This document shows positions 28,910 to 36,469 of a stretch of 64,000 nucleotides of DNA, one piece after another. The position numbers and the translations under genes are program-made. The notes beneath the pieces are model-generated. The model did no database searches. It was not told the origin of the DNA and was given only the letters and a program-made list of their open reading frames with translations. How positions within the stretch are numbered: the stretch's first letter is position 1; each line of letters opens with the position of its first letter. The DNA is from CAWAND01 sp963797485 (lineage in GTDB: Bacteria > Chloroflexota > Anaerolineae > Anaerolineales > E44-bin32), in the NCBI GenBank assembly GCA_963797485.1, contig CAWCPF010000004.1, positions 1 to 64,000 of the forward strand, given 5' to 3'.

Positions 28910-30649
28910 GTGGTCGATCCGACCATTCGACCGACCGTAGAAGATCATCTGGCGCGCTTGAGCCGAACGGCTGAAGAGCTGCGCGCCAAATTGGCGCTCG
29001 CCGAAATAGGCCTAAGCCTCTCGGGGCAGCACCTGCCCACCGGGGTGCTCGAGGCACTTCGGCAGATGAGCGGCACGCTGCTGGTCATGCAGCAAACCAC
29101 TCAACAGCGCGAAGTGGAGCGGAGGGGGCTTTTCGCCCTGGCGGAAATCGGGCAGGTGGTGAATTCGTCCCTCGAGCTCGACGTCGTGCTCAACCAGGTC
29201 ATCGATACCTTGGTCCGCTTCACTGGCGCGGAACGGGTCTTTATGATGCTCCAGGATGACAGCGGGGAGATGCGCACCAGGGCGGCCCGCAATTGGGAGC
29301 ACGAAACCGTCGACCCGGGTGAGGTCGAATTCAGCCGCACGATTGTGGATCGCGTGCTCCTGTCAGGTGAAGCCATCCTGACTTCGAATGCGCAATCGGA
29401 CCCGCGCTTCGACGGGCAGGAAAGCATCATCGCCTACAACCTCACCTCGATCGTGTGCGTCCCTCTCAAAGTCAAGGGCAAGCTCATCGGCGTCATCTAT
29501 GCCGACAACCGGGTCAGGGTCTCCCAGTTTACCGAGCGCGAACGCGCCTTGCTGGCGGCCTTTGCCAACCAGGCTGCAGTCGCCCTGGAAAACGCACGCC
29601 TGTTTGAGTCGGTCCGACACAGCCTCATCGAGGTCACGGATCTGAAGAACTTCATGGAAGATGTGCTGGCTTCCATGGCCACCGGCGTGCTGACCACCGA
29701 CCTGGATGAAAAGATCACACTCGTCAACCAGGCGGCCGAACGCATCCTGGGGGAGACTCGCCATCAACTGCTCGGCATGCCGCTTCGACAGGCTCTCCCA
29801 CAGCTTGACGATCAACTCTCCGCCCTCCTGGCCGATGCGCACATGCATGACCGCCGCCAGGTCGGCCTTGAAGTGGCCGGCGATTTCCCGGGACGAGGGG
29901 AGGTCACTCTCAGCCTGAGCCTGGGCCCGCTCAAGAGCGCAGAAACCGGGACGCGGGGCGTGGCGATGGTGTTCGAGGACCTGACTGAACGGCGCCGGTT
30001 GGAAGCGCAGCGCCGTCTGTTTGAACGCATGGTCTCACCGGCTGTCATCGCCCAGCTAGACCCGGACAGCCTGAAGTTGGGCGGCCAGGTCAGGGAGATC
30101 ACAACTTTGTTTGCCGACCTGCGCGGTTTTACCACGTTCAGCGAGAGCGTCGATCCGGAGGCGCTGGTCAACATTCTCAACCGCTACCTTGCGGCGGCTG
30201 CCGAAGCCGTGCTTGAGGAAGAAGGCACCGTCGACAAGTTTCTGGGTGACGCCGTCATGGCCTGGTTCAACGCGCCCCTGGCACAAGAGGATCATGCCGC
30301 TCGGGCCGTCCGGGCTGCCGGACAGATTCGGCGTTCGACCCGCGAGCTTCATCAAGGGCTCGAGCCAAGGCTGCAGCTTTCCTTTCGAATCGGACTGCAT
30401 ACCGGGGAGGCTTTGCTCGGGCTGGTTGGAAGCCAGATGCGCCTGGACTACACCGCCATCGGCGACAGCGTCAACACGGCCAAGCGATTGCAGGAGCACG
30501 CCGAACTGGGGCAGATTCTGCTGTCGAAAGAGACACTCGACCGGGTGCCCGGGCTGACGGCCGTGCGACCGGTGGGCCAGATCTCGCTGGAGGGGAAGCT
30601 CAAGCCGATCGAAGTCTTCGAGCTGATCGACAAGTCTCAGCCCAGCTGA
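28910..30649 (+). CDS. Class III adenylate cyclase with GAF and PAS domains
   Basis: Signal-transduction enzyme making cAMP. From GTG 28910 (VVDPTIRPTVEDHL) it has 579 residues; an upstream start at 28826 is unlikely because a TATAAT lies after it. Order: helical/coiled start, GAF domain (about 75-235, ALAEIGQVVNSSLELDVVL to FANQAAVALENARLF), PAS domain (about 245-360, GVLTTDLDEKITLVNQAAERIL), then the cyclase homology domain. Metal Asp residues are in LFADLRGFTTF and FLGDAVMAWF. The adenine pair is Lys in VDKFLGD and Asp in LDYTAIGD. Asn-Arg of VNTAKRLQ stabilises the transition state. All catalytic residues are present, so it should be active. No membrane segment. The last 13 bases overlap the convergent PLP gene. 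Confidence 0.88.
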   Translation: MVDPTIRPTVEDHLARLSRTAEELRAKLALAEIGLSLSGQHLPTGVLEALRQMSGTLLVMQQTTQQREVERRGLFALAEIGQVVNSSLELDVVLNQVIDTLVRFTGAERVFMMLQDDSGEMRTRAARNWEHETVDPGEVEFSRTIVDRVLLSGEAILTSNAQSDPRFDGQESIIAYNLTSIVCVPLKVKGKLIGVIYADNRVRVSQFTERERALLAAFANQAAVALENARLFESVRHSLIEVTDLKNFMEDVLASMATGVLTTDLDEKITLVNQAAERILGETRHQLLGMPLRQALPQLDDQLSALLADAHMHDRRQVGLEVAGDFPGRGEVTLSLSLGPLKSAETGTRGVAMVFEDLTERRRLEAQRRLFERMVSPAVIAQLDPDSLKLGGQVREITTLFADLRGFTTFSESVDPEALVNILNRYLAAAAEAVLEEEGTVDKFLGDAVMAWFNAPLAQEDHAARAVRAAGQIRRSTRELHQGLEPRLQLSFRIGLHTGEALLGLVGSQMRLDYTAIGDSVNTAKRLQEHAELGQILLSKETLDRVPGLTAVRPVGQISLEGKLKPIEVFELIDKSQPS

Positions 30650-31599
30650 TCGGCAAAGGCAAACAATGCCGGCGTCCCGCCTGTATGCCAGAACAGGACA
30701 CGAGCGCCGCGGCTTATCTTCCCCTGCTCGACCAGGCGCAGCATCCCCCCTGCTGCCCTCCCCGTGTAGACCGGATCCAACAGCAGCCCCTCAAGTTCAG
30801 CAAACCGGGCCACGGCCTGGCGCTCAAGGTCCCCCACGACGGCATAGCCTCCGCCCAAGAACGCGTCATCGACTTCGATGTCCATCGCCTCGAACCTGGT
30901 TGCGAGGCTCAAGCTCTGTGCCGTCTGCGTCGCCAGGTCGGCGACGGTTGCGCGCAGCTCGTCGGCTGGGCGGTCGACACTGATGCCGAGGATTCTTCCT
31001 GGGTAACCAACCTGGGCAGCTCCCAAGACCAGTCCCGCCTGTGTCCCGCCGGATGAGCTGGCCAGCACCAACACGTCGAATCCCAGATCCTGTTCGGCCA
31101 ACTCGTGCATGGCGGCCACATAGGCGGCGATCCCGGTGGGGTTGGAGCCTCCGTAGGGGATCTCGTACGGATGGCGGCCGGCGGACAGAGCCGCTTGAAA
31201 GTTCTCGTGCGCCAGCTTCGCCGGGAACGTCGAACCCGTCCAGATGAGCTCAGCGCCCATGAGCCGATCGAGGAGCAGATTGCCCGTGTCGGCCGGCCGG
31301 GGATCACCCATCAAGATCAAAGTGCAGCCCATCCCCAGCCGAGCCGCCGCCGCGGCGGTTTGTCGACAGTGGTTGGATTGAGGCGCGCCGATAGTGATCA
31401 GCAGGTCGGCCCCCTCGGCCAGGGCGTCCCCGGCCAGGAATTCAAGCTTTCGGGTCTTGTTGCCTCCGAAAGCCAACCCGGTCTGGTCGTCTCGCTTGAC
31501 CCATAGCTCGATGCCAAGCTGCCCGCTCAGCCGTGGGAGGGGCATCAATGGGGTCGGAAGAAGCGCTAGTTGGGCACGCGGCAAATCTGCCAGCTGCAT
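30637..31599 (-). CDS. D-cysteine desulfhydrase / ACC deaminase family PLP enzyme
   Basis: Tryptophan-synthase-beta fold PLP enzyme of 320 residues. ATG 31599 (MQLADLPRAQLALLPTPLM) matches the family start; an ATG 21 bases upstream is less likely. Visible: LWVKRDDQTGLAFGGNKTRKLEFL with the Schiff-base lysine in GGNKTRK, TIGAPQSNHCRQTAAAAA with the serine/asparagine/histidine phosphate and substrate loop, ASSSGGTQAGLVLG as the phosphate-binding glycine loop, and DPVYTGRAAGGM. DcyD breaks D-cysteine into pyruvate, sulfide and ammonia; ACC deaminase opens the cyclopropane ring. The two cannot be told apart with certainty, but the SNHCRQTA loop fits DcyD. Cytoplasmic. Confidence 0.82.
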   Translation of the reverse strand: MQLADLPRAQLALLPTPLMPLPRLSGQLGIELWVKRDDQTGLAFGGNKTRKLEFLAGDALAEGADLLITIGAPQSNHCRQTAAAAARLGMGCTLILMGDPRPADTGNLLLDRLMGAELIWTGSTFPAKLAHENFQAALSAGRHPYEIPYGGSNPTGIAAYVAAMHELAEQDLGFDVLVLASSSGGTQAGLVLGAAQVGYPGRILGISVDRPADELRATVADLATQTAQSLSLATRFEAMDIEVDDAFLGGGYAVVGDLERQAVARFAELEGLLLDPVYTGRAAGGMLRLVEQGKISRGARVLFWHTGGTPALFAFADQLG

Positions 31600-31685
31600 G
31601 TGGAGCCTCCCAAGATTCAAGTCATATCCACGCGTGAGGGCTTCTTAGCCCCGATAGCGCCAAACCGGGGTCCGGAACACGCGCG

Positions 31686-32795
31686 TCAGCTCAGCAATTC
31701 CGCCGTCTGCTGCCGCCCCCGCCGCCGCATGACCCCCAGCACCCGGGGCAGGACGCTCGAGTAGCCCCAATGCGCCAGACGACGGGTGGTGTAATCCCAC
31801 GGACCGATGGTCCGAAGAACCTGGGCGTCAAAGCCTTCCTTAAACCGGTACACCCCCCACATCGGGTCGGTCTCATCGAACGCGTCCGGCGCGCCCCACA
31901 GGTCATAGCGTTGGAGCCCACATCCCTTGGCCCATCGAATGGCTTCCCACTGGAGCAGGTGGTTCGGCATCTTGTCCCGTTCGGCGTCGCGGGACATCCC
32001 GTATAAGTACCAGGCCGTCTGGCCATAGGTGAACAGAATCAAGGCCGCTACAGGGCGCCCCTCCACCTCGGCGATGAGAGGCTGAGCCAGGCCGGCCTCG
32101 ACAAAGCGACCCCAGACCTCCTGATAGTACTCCGGCGTCCTGATCACAAACCCGTCCCGGATCGAGGTCTCGGCATACATCTCAAACAACAGGTCCAAAT
32201 CGGAAACCCCGCCGGGGCGGACCAAGACGCCTTTCTTCGCCGCCAGTCGGATGTTGTAACGCGCCTTCTGTTTCATGTTGGCGAGCAGTTCATCTTCGGG
32301 CGGGGAAAGGTCGATCACCATTGTGTTGGTGAATTGGACATGTTCTTCTGAACGGGTCCAGCCCAAATCGGACAGATGCTGCATGACCTCCGTCCCCACG
32401 GCTGGGTCTTCGGACGGCGAAAGCGGCTCAGACCCGCGGGCTGCGGGCACATCCGGGTCGATCTTCAACTGGATGACCCCGGGTTCTCGGCTGAGATCCA
32501 TCAGGTCCAGGAGGACGTCTGTCCGGAGCATTTCTGATGACCAATCGAGGATCGGCCCTTTCGGGCAATAGATGACGGCCAGATCCAGCGGGCCCGGGGC
32601 GCGGCGCCGGAGCAACTGTGCGGCCGCCAGGCAGCGCCCCTGGCTGTCCTCCCAAACCCAACGCGTGGGGGTCCAGCCAAATGGCCGCTTCACCTCGCCC
32701 CATAACCAGGATTGGAGCACATGCGCGCCCGGCAGGAGCTGAACCAGCTTGTCCCATTCGGCCGCGTCGCTGATCGGACGTCGAGTGAGGGGCAT
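31686..32795 (-). CDS. FemX/FemAB-like peptidoglycan bridge aminoacyltransferase
   Basis: GNAT-fold aminoacyltransferase using aminoacyl-tRNA to add an amino acid to the lipid-linked muropeptide stem. It has 369 residues with both Fem subdomains. Landmarks: HVLQSWLWGEVKRPFGW near the start, VIYCPKGPILDW, the KQKARYNIRLAAKKGV segment (tRNA/UDP-MurNAc-contacting, about 175-190), a central RPVAALILFTYGQTAWYLYG strand pair, and the C-terminal LLQWEAIRWAKGCG, YDLWG and GVYRFKEGFD. These are conserved in FemX of Weissella and relatives. It follows the second FemX gene by 3 bases, so the two form an operon. The added residue is unknown. Confidence 0.88.
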   Translation of the reverse strand: MPLTRRPISDAAEWDKLVQLLPGAHVLQSWLWGEVKRPFGWTPTRWVWEDSQGRCLAAAQLLRRRAPGPLDLAVIYCPKGPILDWSSEMLRTDVLLDLMDLSREPGVIQLKIDPDVPAARGSEPLSPSEDPAVGTEVMQHLSDLGWTRSEEHVQFTNTMVIDLSPPEDELLANMKQKARYNIRLAAKKGVLVRPGGVSDLDLLFEMYAETSIRDGFVIRTPEYYQEVWGRFVEAGLAQPLIAEVEGRPVAALILFTYGQTAWYLYGMSRDAERDKMPNHLLQWEAIRWAKGCGLQRYDLWGAPDAFDETDPMWGVYRFKEGFDAQVLRTIGPWDYTTRRLAHWGYSSVLPRVLGVMRRRGRQQTAELLS

Positions 32796-32798
32796 GGA

Positions 32799-33791
32799 TC
32801 AGGCCTGAAGGCGGCGCCGAGCCATCAGCAGGTAAATCCAATATAGAGCCGGCTGATAGACCCGATCCCATGCGCCCACGGAACGGTGCAATCGCCCCCC
32901 GAACCCGCGTTTGAACCGGTAGACCCCCCACAGCCCGTCCTGGCGCTGGGAAAAATCGGCTTCAAGCGTCGCCTCGTCTTGATCGGGCACACCCCAAAGG
33001 TCGTACAGCTGGCATCCGCACGCTCGCGCCCAGCGCATGGCTTCCCACTGGAGCAGATAGGTGGGCATGCGGTTGCGCTCAATGTCGAGCGACGCGCCGT
33101 AAAAGTACCAGGCCCGCAGGCCCCGGGCGAACACCATGACGGCCGCCAAGGGTTGGCCCTCGAACTCAGCCACCAGTATTTCGCACAGTCCGTCAGGATG
33201 GAAGAGCTCGTAGGATCGCCGGTAGTAGGCCGAGGCATGCACACCAAATTCGTTTCTTTCCCCCGTGTGCCCCATCATGCGGCCGAACCCGGCGAGGTCG
33301 GACCAGGGGTGGACGATGACGCCCTTCTTCTCCGCCAGACGGATGTTATAGCGCGTCTTTTGGTTCATTCGTCCCAGAATCGTGTCGTCGTCGCCGGTCA
33401 GATCGATCAGCAGGGTGCGGCGCGGTTGGATCGCATGCGGGCTGGGACGGAAGCCTGCCGACTCGAGCGAGTTGAGCTCGGGTGCGTCGCTGTCATCATC
33501 AGGTTCGATCTTCAAGGCGAATGCGCGGTGGCTGCGGCAGGCTTGATCCAGGGCCGCGAGGAGTTCGGGCGCCCACGGCCCCACGGGGCCTTTGGGGACG
33601 TATGCCAGGGTCAGGCCCAGCGGCCAGCGCCGGAGGAGCAGCATGGCGCCTGAGCGGCCGGCAAGCACTACCTCATGCGACCACCCGAATTCTGACTTAA
33701 GCTGCGCCCAGGGGCCTGTCTGGAGCAGATGGGCGTGGGGATGGGACTGGAGGAAAGTCTGCCACTCGGCGGCAGCAACCTGGGCCGTCAC
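32799..33791 (-). CDS. FemX-like aminoacyltransferase, first of the pair
   Basis: 330-residue paralogue. The GTG at 33791 (VTAQVAAAEWQTFLQSHP) is chosen because a perfect extended -10 lies only 6 bases upstream, so the mRNA would start at the start codon. The same landmarks as its partner are present: LLQTGPWAQLKSEFGW, LAYVPKGPVGPW, MNQKTRYNIRLAEKKGV, PLAAVMVFARGLRAWYFYG, LLQWEAMRWARACG, YDLWGVPD and GVYRFKRGFGG. Paired Fem genes usually build two-step interpeptide bridges or branched stems, so two different residues may be added in sequence. It is divergent from the nuo cluster with 155 bases between. Confidence 0.88.
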   Translation of the reverse strand: MTAQVAAAEWQTFLQSHPHAHLLQTGPWAQLKSEFGWSHEVVLAGRSGAMLLLRRWPLGLTLAYVPKGPVGPWAPELLAALDQACRSHRAFALKIEPDDDSDAPELNSLESAGFRPSPHAIQPRRTLLIDLTGDDDTILGRMNQKTRYNIRLAEKKGVIVHPWSDLAGFGRMMGHTGERNEFGVHASAYYRRSYELFHPDGLCEILVAEFEGQPLAAVMVFARGLRAWYFYGASLDIERNRMPTYLLQWEAMRWARACGCQLYDLWGVPDQDEATLEADFSQRQDGLWGVYRFKRGFGGRLHRSVGAWDRVYQPALYWIYLLMARRRLQA

Positions 33792-33797
33792 GCCGGG

Positions 33798-33803
33798 ATT
33801 ATA
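33798..33803 (-). promoter_or_regulatory. Extended -10 box giving a leaderless femX transcript
   Basis: TATAAT on the minus strand, preceded by TGG (TGGTATAAT). The expected start point, about 7 bases downstream, falls on the GTG at 33791. Confidence 0.5.
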
Positions 33804-33846
33804 CCATCCGGGGCCGGGACCCCGTCGGGGCCGAACAGCCTGCCTT

Positions 33847-33882
33847 TTGACGGGCTTCGGGGAATCGTGATAGACTTCACCG
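33847..33882 (+). promoter_or_regulatory. nuoA promoter overlapped by a Rex-like palindrome
   Basis: TTGACG at 33847-33852 and TAGACT at 33871-33876 have an 18-base spacer. The -10 box is the centre of GTGA-N6-TCAC (33867-33880), which matches the Rex consensus TTGTGAANNNNTTCACAA at 10 of 14 defined positions over 33865-33882. A repressor here would block RNA polymerase. Confidence 0.35.
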
Positions 33883-33946
33883 GTCTGGCCGGCGCAGACC
33901 CGGCCACCTGATTGCAGCCTGCATCCCACCGCCCGGAGGTCTCGGC

Positions 33947-34303
33947 ATGCTCCAACCGTGGGCGTTCATAGCTGTGTTGCTCCCCATGGCGGCTCTATTG
34001 GCCGCCTCGCCCCTGTTGATCGCTCGGCTGCTCGCACCTCACAAGCCGAATCCCGAGAAGCTTTCAACCTATGAATGCGGCATCGAAACCGTCGGTGATA
34101 CCTGGATCCAGGTCAAGATCCAGTACTACATCTTTGCCTTGATCTTCGTAGTTTTCGACGTGGAAACCGTCTTTCTGTTTCCATGGGCCGTGGCCTACAG
34201 CCAGCTTCCGTTGTATATGGTTCTCGAAGGCGTGCTGTTCATTGCCATACTGGCCGGGGGCCTGCTATACGCCTGGCGCAAGGGCGCCCTTGAGTGGATA
34301 TGA
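33947..34303 (+). CDS. nuoA: NADH-quinone oxidoreductase subunit A
   Basis: Small membrane subunit of complex I, 118 residues, at the junction of the membrane and peripheral arms next to the quinone tunnel. Three membrane helices (about 4-24, 62-82, 88-108). The conserved loop between helices 1 and 2 (KLSTYECGIETVGD) holds the cysteine seen in all NuoA/ND3 proteins, followed by YYIFALIFVVFDVETVFLFPWA, including the conserved acidic FDVET. Usual length. It opens the cluster, but nuoB, nuoC and nuoD, which normally follow, are absent and nuoH comes next after about 78 bases. Confidence 0.95.
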   Translation: MLQPWAFIAVLLPMAALLAASPLLIARLLAPHKPNPEKLSTYECGIETVGDTWIQVKIQYYIFALIFVVFDVETVFLFPWAVAYSQLPLYMVLEGVLFIAILAGGLLYAWRKGALEWI

Positions 34304-34381
34304 AGTGATCGATTTCGATCCGGCGGCTGATGTGACATCGGCATCAGCCTTTTGTTTGTATGGGGCGGAGCAGGATCCGGC

Positions 34382-35599
34382 GTGACGGGATTGAGCTTCA
34401 ACGATCCGTTCGGTACCTTCGGGCGCTGGCTGCACGGCTTGATGACCGGGCTGGGTGTCCCGAGCGACGTGGCGACCTTCATCCAGATCGCCCTGGGTTC
34501 GTTGGTCTTGATCGGCGCCGCCCTGGGCGTAGCCGCCATCGTCCTGATCTGGATCGAGCGAAAAGTCGGCGCCCGTTTCCAGGATCGGCTGGGTCCCAAT
34601 CGCGTCGGCCCGTTCGGGATCTTTCAGAACTTCGCTGATGCTGTGAAATTAATCACAAAAGAGGACATCACGCCCGCCGGCGCCGACAAGATCCTCTTCA
34701 ATCTGGCGCCTTTGCTGGTGGTTATGTCGGTGGTCGGTCTGTGGGCCGTGGTTCCGTTCGCGCCCAGCCTGATCGGAGCCGACATCAACGTCGGCGTGGT
34801 CTACTTGCTTTCCATCGGCGGCGTGGGCACCCTGGGCATCATGCTGGCCGGGATGTCGTCCAACAACAAGTATGCCCTGCTGGGGGCCCTGCGGGCGGTG
34901 GCCATGCTGGTCTCGTTCGAGATCCCCATGGCCCTGGTGCTGCTGGTGCCGGTCATGCTGGCCGGTTCGATGGGGACAGTCCAAATCGTGCAGGCCCAAA
35001 ACACAACCTGGTTTGTGGTCGCCGCACCGATCGCGGCTTTGGTGTTCTTCATTTCATCGGTGGCGGAGATCGGCCACGCGCCGTTCGACCTGTTGGAGGC
35101 CGAATCCGAGATCGTGGCCGGATACAACGTCGAGTACTCCGGGATGAAGTTTGGCCTGTTCATGGTGTCTGAATTCCTGCATGCCTTCACCGTCTCGGCT
35201 CTGACCGCCGTGCTCTTCCTGGGCGGCTGGCAAGGGCCGGGCACGCAAACCTACCCACTCTTGGGGTTGGTCTATTTCCTCATGAAGAGCGGGGCGGTCT
35301 ACTTCATCATCATCTGGTTCCGTTTCAGTTCACCACACGTGAGAATCGACCAGCTCATGGCCCTGAACTGGAAGTTCCTGACGCCGCTCTCCCTGGGGGT
35401 GGTCATGGTCATGGCCGTGACCCAAAAGCTCATCCAGGCCCTTGGTTGGCCGGAAACCCCCTCACTGCTGGGCGCCAATCTGCTGCTGGCGCTGGTCACG
35501 ATCCTGGTCCTGCGCGCCTTTGCCAGCGCCCTGCGCCGGCGAGTGGAGGCCGGACGCCTGGCTCACGCGCCCGAAGTGAAGGCCGCGGGCGCGGCCTAG
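34382..35599 (+). CDS. nuoH: NADH-quinone oxidoreductase subunit H
   Basis: Eight-helix membrane subunit lining the quinone-binding site of complex I; 405 residues from GTG 34382, with a TTG at 34352 as alternative start. Key segments: WIERKVGARFQDRLGPNRVGPFG, the cytoplasmic loop contacting NuoB/D; LITKEDITP; EIPMALVLL; and AEIGHAPFDLLEAESEIVAGYNVEYSG, the glutamate-rich E-channel loop. RFSSPHVRIDQLMALNWKFLTPLSL follows. All signature residues are present, so it should be functional. The nuoB, C, D and I partners it must contact are not nearby. A short gap separates it from nuoJ. Confidence 0.95.
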   Translation: MTGLSFNDPFGTFGRWLHGLMTGLGVPSDVATFIQIALGSLVLIGAALGVAAIVLIWIERKVGARFQDRLGPNRVGPFGIFQNFADAVKLITKEDITPAGADKILFNLAPLLVVMSVVGLWAVVPFAPSLIGADINVGVVYLLSIGGVGTLGIMLAGMSSNNKYALLGALRAVAMLVSFEIPMALVLLVPVMLAGSMGTVQIVQAQNTTWFVVAAPIAALVFFISSVAEIGHAPFDLLEAESEIVAGYNVEYSGMKFGLFMVSEFLHAFTVSALTAVLFLGGWQGPGTQTYPLLGLVYFLMKSGAVYFIIIWFRFSSPHVRIDQLMALNWKFLTPLSLGVVMVMAVTQKLIQALGWPETPSLLGANLLLALVTILVLRAFASALRRRVEAGRLAHAPEVKAAGAA

Positions 35600-35620
35600 G
35601 CGGCCGTGCCGGAGAACCCG

Positions 35621-36158
35621 ATGACCCTGATTCAGGTGGTATTTCTGGCGACGGCGGCGGTCACGCTCGGCGCGGCCGTAAGTGTGGTCACCGCCCGACG
35701 GCTGGTCCACGCAGGCTTGTGGCTCATCCTATGCCTTGGCGGCGTGTCGGCCTTCCTGGTGCTGCTGGAGGCCCCCTTTCTGGCCGTGGTCGAGGTGCTG
35801 GTCTACATCGGGGCCATCTCGATCCTGATCATCTTTGCCGTGATGCTCACTCGGCGCGTCATGGACGATATCGGCCCGCGGGCCACCAGCCTGTGGTGGG
35901 CGGCCGCCGGGGTGAGCCTGCTCATGCTGGTGGGTCTGCTGGTCTCGTTCACCCTGCTGCCGGGCTTGACGGCCACCGGCTCCGAGATACCGGTCGAACT
36001 CGTCGGTGCTGCTGGCCGACCTGGGACGCTCGCTGGTCGACCCCAATCGCTTCGTGCTGCCCTTTGAGGTCGCTTCGGTCCTGCTGTTGGCGGCCATGAT
36101 CGGCTCCATCTTCATCGCCCGGCCCGTTCGGATGGTGGAAGGGGACCAGGAAACATGA
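35621..36158 (+). CDS. nuoJ: NADH-quinone oxidoreductase subunit J, one frameshift
   Basis: Five-helix subunit of the complex I membrane arm. ATG 35621 (MTLIQVVFLATAA); a GTG at 35606 is an alternative. Conserved helix 3 region: EAPFLAVVEVLVYIGAISIL (cut to 20 residues) with VMLTRR after it. The frame breaks near 36000: EIPVELVG must join VLLADLGRSLVDPNRFVLPFEVAS by removing one base. The corrected tail VLLLAAMIGSIFIARP ends at a TGA (36156-36158) that overlaps the ATG of nuoK. Corrected length is about 178 residues, normal. A broken nuoJ in an otherwise complete, coupled operon argues for a sequencing error. Confidence 0.88.
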
Positions 36159-36463
36159 TCCCTGAATGGTGGTTCCTGGTCCTGGCGGCGGCGCTTTTCT
36201 GTGTCGGACTGTACGGCGCGCTGGCGCGCCGCAATGCCATCGGTGTGCTTATGGGCATCGAATTGATGCTCAACGCCGTCATCCTCAACCTGGTGGCGTT
36301 CTGGCGCTACCTCGATCCCGCCAAGATCTCGGGACAGGTCTTTGCCATCATCGTCCTGGCGGTCGCCGCGTCTGAGGCAGCCGTCGGGCTGGCCCTCATC
36401 ATTTCGATCTATAGGCGCCGCAACAGCGTGATCGCCGAAGACATGGATCTCCTCAAGTGGTGA
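36155..36463 (+). CDS. nuoK: NADH-quinone oxidoreductase subunit K
   Basis: Three-helix Mrp-like subunit of 102 residues in the complex I membrane arm. Sequence: WWFLVLAAALFCVGLYGAL, then GVLMGIELMLNAVILNLVAF carrying the essential membrane glutamate (MGIELMLNA), and AIIVLAVAASEAAVGLALII with the second glutamate. Both proton-path glutamates are kept. The start overlaps nuoJ (ATGA) and nuoL follows 6 bases after its stop, so the genes are translated together. Normal length for NuoK. Confidence 0.96.
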   Translation: MIPEWWFLVLAAALFCVGLYGALARRNAIGVLMGIELMLNAVILNLVAFWRYLDPAKISGQVFAIIVLAVAASEAAVGLALIISIYRRRNSVIAEDMDLLKW

Positions 36464-36469
36464 GCCGGG

